Part shown: positions 43,770 through 51,959 of the stretch, piece after piece | Layout of the letters: each line of letters begins with the position of its first letter | How positions within the stretch are numbered: the stretch's first letter is position 1 | NCBI GenBank assembly: GCA_015060925.1 | Contig: SUXM01000017.1 | Span: 1 to 56,772 of the forward strand | From: Parabacteroides distasonis | Lineage (GTDB): Bacteria > Bacteroidota > Bacteroidia > Bacteroidales > Tannerellaceae | Direction: 5' to 3' | Length of the DNA stretch: 56,772 nucleotides | Position numbers and translations under genes: made by a program | The notes under the pieces: generated by a model | The model's database searches: none | Seen by the model: the letters and a program-made list of their open reading frames with translations, nothing else | Told to the model about the DNA's origin: nothing

Positions 43770-45983
43770 ATGAAGAATCAATTTTATCCGCTTATGCTAT
43801 TAGCATCTGCATTATGTGCGTGCTCGGGCAGCCAACAGGCTGGCCCCGAGCCCATAATTACCAAGAGCGAAATCCAGGTAGAAAACGGACAGTTCACTCC
43901 TGAGATTATGCACCGTTTAGGTAAGGTGGGAGATCCGCAAGTTTCACCCAATTATTCTAAAATTCTTTACGGAGTAACTTACACCAGTATTGAACAAAAT
44001 AAAGGTAATCGTGAGCTTTACTTGATGAATGTGGATGGTTCAGATAATGTGAAAATCACCAATTCACCTAAGAGCGAATCAAATGCTCGTTGGTTGGATG
44101 ATTCAAGCATCATCTACATGAGAGGTGGCAAACTTTATACAGCAACTCTTGAAGGTGCTACATTGAAGAATGAAACAGAAGTAAAAGGTATCGAAGGTAT
44201 CGAAGGTTTTGAAGTTTCACCTACAGGTGACAAAATTATGTTTATAAAGAGTATAAAGGCTGCTCAAAAACCGACAGATGTATATCCGGACCTTGATAAA
44301 TCTTCAGGTAGAACATATACAGATTTGATGTATCGTCATTGGGATCATTTCGTGGAAGAAGTTCCTCATACTTACGTAGCATCTTTCAATGGCTCTCAAA
44401 TTACAGGTATCACCGATATCCTGGCAGGTGATGTTGCTAATCCAGAAACTGAAGATAAGAAGTTTGAATTGCCTACCCTTCCATTCGGTGGCATGGAACA
44501 ACTTTCTTGGAGCCCTGACGGTAAATACATCGCCTACTCTTGCCGTAAGGTTGCAGGTCGTGACTATGCTTTCTCTACTAATACTGATATTTATTTATAT
44601 AATGTAGAGACTGGTGCAACTCAAAATATCAGTAAAGGTATGATGGGTTATGATACTGAACCTCTTTTCTCTCCGGATGGCAAGCAACTTGCTTTTGTCA
44701 GCATGGAAAGAGATGGATACGAAGCAGACAAGAGACGATTGTTTGTAGTCGATATGGGAAAAGTTCTTGCAAACTTGGACAGCAAAGATTTTAAGCTTTT
44801 CATGAAAGAACTTACTACCGACTATAAGTATAATGTAGAGGCTATCACATGGTCACCAAAGAGTGATAAGATTTATTTCAACTCTTGTGTGAATGCTTTA
44901 ACTGCTCTCTTTTCTGTTGATTTGAACAAAAAAGTAGGTCTTCCTATCGAAGATAATGAAGGAACAGGTTCACTTCCTACTTCTTATGGAGATGGTATCC
45001 GTCGTATCACCTCCAGTGATGCGTTGTATGACTTTGGAGGTGTATCTATCATCCCGAACGAAATCGGTGAAGTAGAATCATTGATTACTACAAACACTTG
45101 CATGATGCGTCCGGCTGAAGTTGTTAAAGTGAATCCGACTACAGGGGAATTCCAAGAATTGACTACAGAAAACAAGGCTACAATCGATAAGTTGGACACT
45201 CCGCTGGTAGAACAACGTTGGATGACAACTGTAGATGGTAAGAAGATGCATACTTGGATTCTCTATCCTCCTCACTTTGATAAGAGCAAGAAATATCCAG
45301 CTATCCTTATGTGCTTAGGTGGTCCGCAAGGAACTATCAGCCAAGGTTTCTCTACTCGTTGGAACTACCGTTTGATGGCTTCTCAAGGTTACATTGTTAT
45401 CTTACCTAACCGCCGCGGTACTACTGCTTTTGGTCAGCCTTGGTGTGAACAGATTTCTAAAGATTACATGGGCTTGAATATGCAGGATTACTTGTTGGCT
45501 GTAGATAACATGAAGAAAGAACCTTATGTTGGTAAAGTGGCTGCAACTGGTGCAAGTTACGGTGGTTTCTCTGTTTATTACTTAGCAGGTATTCACCAGA
45601 ACCGTTTCTCTGCTTTAATTGCTCATGCAGGTATCTTTAACCAAGAACACATGTACATGATGACTGAAGAATTATGGTTCCCGACATTTGATAATGGTGG
45701 TGCTCCTTGGGATGACACTCCACAGACAAAACGTCACTACAGTAATTCAGCTCATAAACTTGTGAAGAACTGGAATACTCCTATTCTTGTGACTCATGGT
45801 GAAATGGACTATCGTGTTCCTGTAGATCAAGGTATGGCAGCTTTCAATGCGGCTCGCATGATGGGTATAGATAGTAAGTTACTCCTATTCCCTGAAGAAA
45901 ACCATTGGATTTTGAAACCTCAAAACTCTATCCATTGGAACAGAGAGTTCTTTGCATGGTTAGATAAATATTGTAAAGAATAA
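43770..45983 (+). CDS. S9-family dipeptidyl/acylaminoacyl peptidase lipoprotein
   Basis: A 737-residue protein with a lipobox ending at LCAC (Cys18). The propeller has WD40-like/PD40 strands (WSPDGKYIAY, FSPDGKQLAF). The catalytic domain has GASYGG (about Ser594), Asp in HGEMDYRVP and His in ENHW. It is probably anchored in the envelope and takes dipeptides or acyl-aminoacids from peptide N-termini. It is co-transcribed with the upstream S9 gene and followed by a strong terminator. Confidence 0.9.
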   Translation: MKNQFYPLMLLASALCACSGSQQAGPEPIITKSEIQVENGQFTPEIMHRLGKVGDPQVSPNYSKILYGVTYTSIEQNKGNRELYLMNVDGSDNVKITNSPKSESNARWLDDSSIIYMRGGKLYTATLEGATLKNETEVKGIEGIEGFEVSPTGDKIMFIKSIKAAQKPTDVYPDLDKSSGRTYTDLMYRHWDHFVEEVPHTYVASFNGSQITGITDILAGDVANPETEDKKFELPTLPFGGMEQLSWSPDGKYIAYSCRKVAGRDYAFSTNTDIYLYNVETGATQNISKGMMGYDTEPLFSPDGKQLAFVSMERDGYEADKRRLFVVDMGKVLANLDSKDFKLFMKELTTDYKYNVEAITWSPKSDKIYFNSCVNALTALFSVDLNKKVGLPIEDNEGTGSLPTSYGDGIRRITSSDALYDFGGVSIIPNEIGEVESLITTNTCMMRPAEVVKVNPTTGEFQELTTENKATIDKLDTPLVEQRWMTTVDGKKMHTWILYPPHFDKSKKYPAILMCLGGPQGTISQGFSTRWNYRLMASQGYIVILPNRRGTTAFGQPWCEQISKDYMGLNMQDYLLAVDNMKKEPYVGKVAATGASYGGFSVYYLAGIHQNRFSALIAHAGIFNQEHMYMMTEELWFPTFDNGGAPWDDTPQTKRHYSNSAHKLVKNWNTPILVTHGEMDYRVPVDQGMAAFNAARMMGIDSKLLLFPEENHWILKPQNSIHWNREFFAWLDKYCKE

Positions 45984-46006
45984 AAAAAGGTTTCTTCGTT
46001 GAATAA

Positions 46007-46048
46007 AAAAAGGCTGTCTCAAGTTCATTTTGAGACAGCCTTTTTAAA
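46007..46048 (+). terminator. Intrinsic terminator of the S9 peptidase pair
   Basis: AAAAAGGCTGTCTCAA (46007-46022) and TTGAGACAGCCTTTTT (46030-46045) pair perfectly over 16 bp around a 7-nt loop. The T-run makes it work for the plus strand; the opposite A-run also allows use from the minus-strand lipoprotein gene. Confidence 0.9.
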
Positions 46049-46066
46049 TATTATATGGTTATATTG

Positions 46067-46927
46067 TTATTTGACTAATGTGATGTAAGGGGTTTCCTTT
46101 AATATATCGCTATTAGTAATCTGTTCAGCAGTCTGATATTGACTATAATCTATCAATACTCCATCCTTATCTAAGTCCCAAAGTTTTTGTCCATTCACAA
46201 ACACTTCATCAATCAGTTGATATTCTCCATCTATGTAATGTATCTCTCCGTTTTTATCATAAAAAGGCCGTTTCCCCTTTTCATGCTTAATCACTTTCCC
46301 TTTTATAAGAAGTGTATCAGTAGTAATTGTATGATCTGTCATCTCCCATTTAAGAACAGCCATACTCTCCATGTTTTCATCAAAATTCATCCAACCACGC
46401 AAAGAAATTTCTGTCCCAAGATTGGAAGGAATAGAATACAGTTTATATTGTTTATATTTATCAGGAACATCTATATATTTGGGGTCATCATCATTGTATG
46501 TTTTTACCAATAAATCAAAATGTTCCTGACTAACAAGAGAAGCCCCATGAAGTCCTTCTGAAAATTTAACCCTATATAAAGAATCTAAAAGTAAAGAACC
46601 AGTCTGCTCTATTACATAAGCGTTGATCTTTTCATTACATTCATCCATCCACGTATGAAAGAATGGGACAGTTGCATTATTCCCCCACCAAAAAATTTCG
46701 TTATCATTCTCCGATAAACTTTTAAAAGGAGTTATCTCTAAAAGAGTTGCAAAAACTCGATAAGTATTATCCCGATCAAAAAGATCATTTCCTTCTTTAT
46801 CCACCACAGAGATGTTTATATTATAATGAGGATAAAATTCTAACACTTTATAAGAATCTTCTTCATTACACGCAGCAAACAAAACAAGCATTCCTATAGA
46901 AAGAAATAATAAAAGACTTTTTTTCAT
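46067..46927 (-). CDS. Putative surface lipoprotein of unknown function
   Basis: A 286-residue lipoprotein with lipobox FAAC (Cys20) and mature start CNEED, acidic like the Bacteroidetes surface-export signal. The rest is beta-rich and aromatic with no motif I recognise; the beginning NINISVVDKEGNDLFD resembles other uncharacterised Bacteroidetes lipoproteins. It is alone between convergent terminators. Upstream lie TAAAGATA sequences at 46956-46963 and 46972-46979 (weak -7 candidates) and the site C repeat array. Confidence 0.7.
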   Translation of the reverse strand: MKKSLLLFLSIGMLVLFAACNEEDSYKVLEFYPHYNINISVVDKEGNDLFDRDNTYRVFATLLEITPFKSLSENDNEIFWWGNNATVPFFHTWMDECNEKINAYVIEQTGSLLLDSLYRVKFSEGLHGASLVSQEHFDLLVKTYNDDDPKYIDVPDKYKQYKLYSIPSNLGTEISLRGWMNFDENMESMAVLKWEMTDHTITTDTLLIKGKVIKHEKGKRPFYDKNGEIHYIDGEYQLIDEVFVNGQKLWDLDKDGVLIDYSQYQTAEQITNSDILKETPYITLVK

Positions 46928-47070
46928 AACTGTATCTGTTAAATATTAAACCTAATAAAGATATAGATGCATAAAGATAGAAAAACGCTGCAACAAAACG
47001 CTACTTTTTTCAAAAAAGGAAGTGTTTTGTCTTTTGTTGTAAATTCAATAATCAGGATAGAAAACAACCG

Positions 47071-47100
47071 ATTTTATCTCCCTGCCCAGGGAGATAAAAT
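47071..47100. repeat. Perfect 14-bp palindrome beside the site C array
   Basis: ATTTTATCTCCCTG and CAGGGAGATAAAAT are exact reverse complements separated by CC. It overlaps the first 17-bp unit by two bases. It lies 144 bp upstream of the lipoprotein start. Confidence 0.8.
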
Positions 47101-47157
47101 TACATCGGAGGTAATCGAGATTACATCCGACCTATTTCAGATTACATCGGATGTAAT
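47099..47157. repeat. Phased 17-bp dyad element array, site C (three units)
   Basis: Units begin at 47099 (ATTACATCGGAGGTAAT), 47120 (ATTACATCCGACCTATT) and 47141 (ATTACATCGGATGTAAT), with spacing of exactly 21 bp, two turns of the helix. The third is fully symmetric apart from its centre base. Lies between the GH31 terminator and the lipoprotein gene. Confidence 0.88.
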
Positions 47158-47184
47158 GGAAAGGTCACTTTATATAGAAAAAAC

Positions 47185-47232
47185 AAAAAAAGGATGAGCA
47201 TGAATTCTACATTCAATGCCCATCCTTTTTTT
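47185..47232 (-). terminator. Intrinsic terminator after the GH31 gene
   Basis: AGGATGAGCAT (47191-47201) and ATGCCCATCCT (47216-47226) pair with one mismatch and are flanked by A-runs and T-runs. On the minus strand the T-run follows the stem. Confidence 0.8.
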
Positions 47233-47267
47233 ATGTTTTGCCTATCTGTTTAGAAAAACAATGCTAA

Positions 47268-49673
47268 TTATTGAATTGTTACCACTGCTTTTTGTTTCAC
47301 ATCTTTCTGTGGCAAGTTTACACGTACTTTATGGTCATCTCCGTATGTCCAATCTGTTACAGCTGTATTATTTACCATTACTTTAGAAGGACGTTGTGCA
47401 GATTCAATTTCCAACTTATAAGTTCTTGACATATACATGCCTTTGTAAGAACCTTTAACCGGAAGAACAGAGAATTCGACCTTCTGTCCATTCTTCTTAC
47501 ATTCAAAACGAGTTTCAGCAATACCACCATCTTCGTATGCATACGTTTCACCATCATCTTCATACATAATATAAGAAGTTGTTGATGCTTCTTTCGGATA
47601 TACCTTTACTGTTAATGTATCTAACGGTTTTTGACCGATGTACTGCATATCCGGTTGGAATGGGATGATAGCACCTTCACGAACGAATAACAAACCTGCA
47701 CGATTGTCAGGATATTGATGCTCAATTTCTCTACCTCCTGAAATTTTTTCACCTGTCCAATAGTCATACCAGTTTCCTTTTGGCAAATAGATAGAGTTGC
47801 TGAAGATACTTAGCAATAAGTTTTCACCAAACATATACTGATAGATCATATCATCACACTTGCGATCATCCGGGAACATCAACGGCATAGAGCGAACAAT
47901 AGGCATACCTGTTTGTCCACCTTCCAATGCAGCAGAATAGATATATGGCATCAAAGAGTAACGTAGTTTTACGTAATCACGATAAATACTTTTTACATCT
48001 TCTGGGAAGTAGAACGGATGGAACAATGCATACCAGCTGTTTACCTGTACCCAAGGCAAGAATAAACCAAAGTGTAAGCCTGGCATTTCCAAATCACCAT
48101 TTGCAACCCAAAGTACGTCACAAGAGGTATTCATAAATCCGCTCATACCCAAGTTCAATTGGTCAAACAAAGCAGTACGGTCTCCACCATTGTCACCACT
48201 TGTAGAGGCTCCCCAATGTTGTGTTCCAGCCCAACCTGCAGTATAGTGATGCCAAGTACGACGGCCAAGGTGACCACGAGTCATCAAGTTCATCTGCTTC
48301 GGAAGCAAAATCTGGTTCAAGTTATGCATTTCTTTATCTGTACGACCATTGTAATATTCACGAGTCGGATGTTCATCAATCGTACGAGCCGGGTCTAATT
48401 TGAAACCATCCACACCATTATCAAGAAATGGTTTTAAGTGATCCATCCAATGTTCTTCACCTGATGTCGGTTTACCTGCTGCTGCAGCCAACTTATCTTC
48501 TTCCGGTAAACTTAAATCATATTCTTCACACAACCATAAACCTAAGTGGAAGCCCATCTTATGTAAACGGTTCAACAATAGGTGATGATGTTCTTTCTTT
48601 GGATAAGTATCAGCTTCCCAATATCCTTCCGGAGAGAATAATTTGTAATTCCATTTTTTCTTAGTTGAGAAGTCATAACGTTTTTCCATCCACTGAGGTT
48701 CCAACCAAAGCAAGTCACAAGGAATACCTTCTTGACGGAAGCTACGAGCATCATTCAAAATATCAAATTGGTCTTCCAACATATTCGGTCCGAAACAGAA
48801 ACCATACGCCCATTTAGGTAACACGTATGGACGTCCTGTAATCAATGTAAAGTGGTTAATGATATCTTTCATTGAATTACCAAACATCAAATAGAAGTCT
48901 GATTCATCTGTTGTGTTATAGATAGAGAAGATATCAGATTGGAAACTTCCTATATCAAAAAAGTTCTTACGAGTAGTGTTATTATAAACACCCCAGTTTT
49001 CAGAACTAATCATTACCGGCATTGGGATTTCAGTATGCTGATAAGTAGTCCACATACGAAGTAATTCTCCACGATGCTGGATGTGTTCACGGCTGGTACT
49101 ACCACCACCATAGAAACGTTCACCCTCTTTCAAAGAAATATTGATGATGCTGGCTTTTGAATATTCACCTGTTTCAGCCATATCTTTTATGTTACCCTTG
49201 TTGGTATCATCACCGATGATTGCCGCTCCATTGGTAGCCACCTTCAAACTCTCATATTTCTTGTTGATCACTTCACCTAAGTTAGTACATAAAGGATCTT
49301 TCCCTGTTACATGAATTACCTTATCTATAATAACTTTACCATTCTTGTCAGAAACAGTGATTGCACCTGTCTTTTTATCAACAACAAACTTGTATTTGCT
49401 TGTGCTTACCTCAAATTGTTGTTTAGAATCTTTGGTAGTTGCGGAGACATTTTTCCAATCAGTTTTGATGATGCCATAACGTTCCATCAACGATTCTTCT
49501 AATGCTTGGCGTGGAGTAATACGTACACGGAAAATACCATCTGTACAAACCGCCACATTCATGTACAAACCGTTCTTCAAACGGATGTCATACGCCTGTT
49601 TTTCTTTAACAGTATAAGCAAATGCTGACTGTATAAAGAACAAGCTCAACAATAAAAAATAGATTTTCTTCAT
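47268..49673 (-). CDS. Glycoside hydrolase family 31
   Basis: A secreted enzyme of about 801 residues. The frame is open from 49715, but the ATG at 49673 gives a proper signal peptide (MKKIYFLLLSLFFIQSAFA). The GH31 nucleophile is in GFKLD (about residue 425); RFYGGGSTS and CDLLWLEPQWME flank the (beta/alpha)8 barrel, and a C-terminal beta domain follows. Members are alpha-glucosidases or alpha-xylosidases; which one cannot be told. It is on the same strand as the GH78-like genes, 55 bp after the first of them, so it may help take apart the same glycan. Confidence 0.9.
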   Translation of the reverse strand: MKKIYFLLLSLFFIQSAFAYTVKEKQAYDIRLKNGLYMNVAVCTDGIFRVRITPRQALEESLMERYGIIKTDWKNVSATTKDSKQQFEVSTSKYKFVVDKKTGAITVSDKNGKVIIDKVIHVTGKDPLCTNLGEVINKKYESLKVATNGAAIIGDDTNKGNIKDMAETGEYSKASIINISLKEGERFYGGGSTSREHIQHRGELLRMWTTYQHTEIPMPVMISSENWGVYNNTTRKNFFDIGSFQSDIFSIYNTTDESDFYLMFGNSMKDIINHFTLITGRPYVLPKWAYGFCFGPNMLEDQFDILNDARSFRQEGIPCDLLWLEPQWMEKRYDFSTKKKWNYKLFSPEGYWEADTYPKKEHHHLLLNRLHKMGFHLGLWLCEEYDLSLPEEDKLAAAAGKPTSGEEHWMDHLKPFLDNGVDGFKLDPARTIDEHPTREYYNGRTDKEMHNLNQILLPKQMNLMTRGHLGRRTWHHYTAGWAGTQHWGASTSGDNGGDRTALFDQLNLGMSGFMNTSCDVLWVANGDLEMPGLHFGLFLPWVQVNSWYALFHPFYFPEDVKSIYRDYVKLRYSLMPYIYSAALEGGQTGMPIVRSMPLMFPDDRKCDDMIYQYMFGENLLLSIFSNSIYLPKGNWYDYWTGEKISGGREIEHQYPDNRAGLLFVREGAIIPFQPDMQYIGQKPLDTLTVKVYPKEASTTSYIMYEDDGETYAYEDGGIAETRFECKKNGQKVEFSVLPVKGSYKGMYMSRTYKLEIESAQRPSKVMVNNTAVTDWTYGDDHKVRVNLPQKDVKQKAVVTIQ

Positions 49674-49727
49674 GATATAAAAATTATAAAATTTGATTTT
49701 ATGCAAATAAAACATAAGTTATGACTG

Positions 49728-51932
49728 CTATTTTGTTTTATCTGTCACAACAATTGTATGTTTTCCAGCTTCTAACCGTTTCACTCTGTTTTCTGCTACT
49801 TGAACTTCTGCAGTCGTACCTTCTGGTACAGTCAATTGAAGTTGTACCCGACTTCCTTTTTTCTTTGCACAAACTTCAATTAAACCATATTTTGTATCTA
49901 CACTACCAGAAACCTCTTTCAAATAACCCATCTGTGGAGCTACGCGGAAGACGCGGAACCCTGGTTCAAGAGGTTCAATACCACACAACTTTTGACCAAA
50001 CAAGATAATAGGAGCTCCGGTCCATGCATGATTAACAGATGAGCCTTCCAAAGTAAAATGTTCTCCTAAAGTAGTTAATCCTTCAGTCATAGTAATTGGA
50101 TAGCGCTGTTTCATTCGATCCAAAGCCATAGAAGGTTTACCCATTTGGAAGATAGCTTCCAACACATACTTTTCCATAAAAGGCTGGGCATGTTGTTCCT
50201 TTTCCAAAACTTTACAGATGGCCGGATACTTATCTGGAGATGCTAAACCTGAAATAACTGCTAAAGCTTGTGCACGGTCGTCTGTTTCTTCTGTATAATC
50301 AGCCGAACGATAAGCTGTACCATTCCAATAACGTTTGTTATAACTATCATACATGCGTTTCATTATAGCATCTATCATTTTTACATCTTCAGTCTTTCCT
50401 AACTGAGCTGCAAACACACGTTCACCCTTTAGAGCCAAATAATACCAACAGGGAAGCACTGCATTTTTATCTTTATTCTTTCCTGCATCAATCCAATCCC
50501 ATCCCCCTTTACGATAGATAGGCAGACCTTCTTCGTCTAATTTCCATGTTTCATGCAGATAACGTTTCACTCGATCATAGACTACCGGAATAAAGCTACT
50601 GTCTCCACTGTAGAAGTATTGGTTATGGAAACCATACCATCCTACAGATGCCAACATCTGTGCCGGTAATTCAGAGAAATAGTTCCCTGCAGGTACTGGA
50701 GCAGAGATGGAACCATCCGGCTTTTGCCAATTCATCAACTCGTGGATACCTTTCACTGCCAACTGATGAGAAGAAGGAGACAATGCATAGAACGCCTCTC
50801 CTAACTCGTTAACTTCATCTCCCCACCATTGACCACGCTCACGATCCGGACAATCCAAATAGGTATCACGCATACAAACATATAAGGTACGAACTGCTCT
50901 ATCCCAGAATTCATTGAAGAACTCATCATTACAATGGAACTTACCGGAAAACTCTGTATCATATCCTGTTTCACGGAACTTCACATCCAAAACCTTTACT
51001 CCTTCCGGAATAAAATAATAAACATAGTGTCCATTAATCCATCCATAACATTCAAACTCTTGTACACCTTCACGAGTGATGTACTCAGCACGAAGGCTAT
51101 AACTATCCCCTATCTGGTATTGATCGGTCTGCATATTGATCAATTTACCAGCTGGAGCTTCCACTTTCAAATAAGGAGTAACATGACAGTTATAAGGCAA
51201 ACGACAAATCAAAGTATCTCCCGATTGGCGAGTACTTACATATTCACGTAAACCATAATTCTTCCATAACGGAATCGGACGCTTTACCAATTTTCCAAAC
51301 GGTGGTTGTCCTGGCAACATCGGTAATTCCAATGCTCCACCAATACGTTTAGGATATCCACCCATATTCCAATCGATGAAATCTTTACGCGCATCAAAAC
51401 GGATATTACTTTCAGCCATACGATAATTTGGGTGAGGTGCTTCTGTATCTTGGAAAGAATGATGAACAGAAGCTTCCCATGTCCTATCTGAAATCAATTC
51501 AAATTCTGGAGAGATTGCCTCAAACAAAACAGCAGCCATACCACTGTTTATGTGACTGAAACCATTACGACCAAAATGCCATAACAAAATAGCAACATGA
51601 TTTTCTCCCTCTTTCAAATAAGGAGCAATTTCCACTTCATCAAAATATGAGTCTCCATACGAAGGGCCACGCTTCAAACCTCCTTCAAAAACTACCAACT
51701 CCTTATTGATCCACAACCAATACTTGGTATCAGCAGCAATACGAGCGATTAATGTTTTAGGTACTTTCTCTACATTTACCTTTTTACGAAAAGCAAGCCA
51801 GGTATTAGTCTTACTCTGTGTCTCTGATTTGGAAATCCATTTAGCTTTCCATTGATGTTCTACAGCTTGCAAGGAGATTGTTGTACCTAACAAACCACAT
51901 AACCAAACTAAAAAAACAAATGTCTTTTTCAT
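49728..51932 (-). CDS. GH78-like alpha-L-rhamnosidase, copy 1
   Basis: A 734-residue secreted protein with a signal peptide to about residue 22. It has an N-terminal beta-sandwich (KYWLWINKELVVFEGGLKRG), then the rhamnosidase six-hairpin domain with DTYLDCPDRERGQWWGDE as the acid-containing block, and a C-terminal beta domain. It is about as long as the next gene and very similar to it along its whole length. The loop before NHAWTGAP differs. It would release terminal L-rhamnose or a related sugar. The lengthy similarity suggests tandem duplication. Confidence 0.85.
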   Translation of the reverse strand: MKKTFVFLVWLCGLLGTTISLQAVEHQWKAKWISKSETQSKTNTWLAFRKKVNVEKVPKTLIARIAADTKYWLWINKELVVFEGGLKRGPSYGDSYFDEVEIAPYLKEGENHVAILLWHFGRNGFSHINSGMAAVLFEAISPEFELISDRTWEASVHHSFQDTEAPHPNYRMAESNIRFDARKDFIDWNMGGYPKRIGGALELPMLPGQPPFGKLVKRPIPLWKNYGLREYVSTRQSGDTLICRLPYNCHVTPYLKVEAPAGKLINMQTDQYQIGDSYSLRAEYITREGVQEFECYGWINGHYVYYFIPEGVKVLDVKFRETGYDTEFSGKFHCNDEFFNEFWDRAVRTLYVCMRDTYLDCPDRERGQWWGDEVNELGEAFYALSPSSHQLAVKGIHELMNWQKPDGSISAPVPAGNYFSELPAQMLASVGWYGFHNQYFYSGDSSFIPVVYDRVKRYLHETWKLDEEGLPIYRKGGWDWIDAGKNKDKNAVLPCWYYLALKGERVFAAQLGKTEDVKMIDAIMKRMYDSYNKRYWNGTAYRSADYTEETDDRAQALAVISGLASPDKYPAICKVLEKEQHAQPFMEKYVLEAIFQMGKPSMALDRMKQRYPITMTEGLTTLGEHFTLEGSSVNHAWTGAPIILFGQKLCGIEPLEPGFRVFRVAPQMGYLKEVSGSVDTKYGLIEVCAKKKGSRVQLQLTVPEGTTAEVQVAENRVKRLEAGKHTIVVTDKTK

Positions 51933-51959
51933 ATTTATAATTAATTTTCTTTTGTCTGT

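Noticed and set aside
15984..47157. CRISPR arrays
   Set aside because: The 17-bp units are separated by only about 4 bp, occur in threes, and no cas genes are present.
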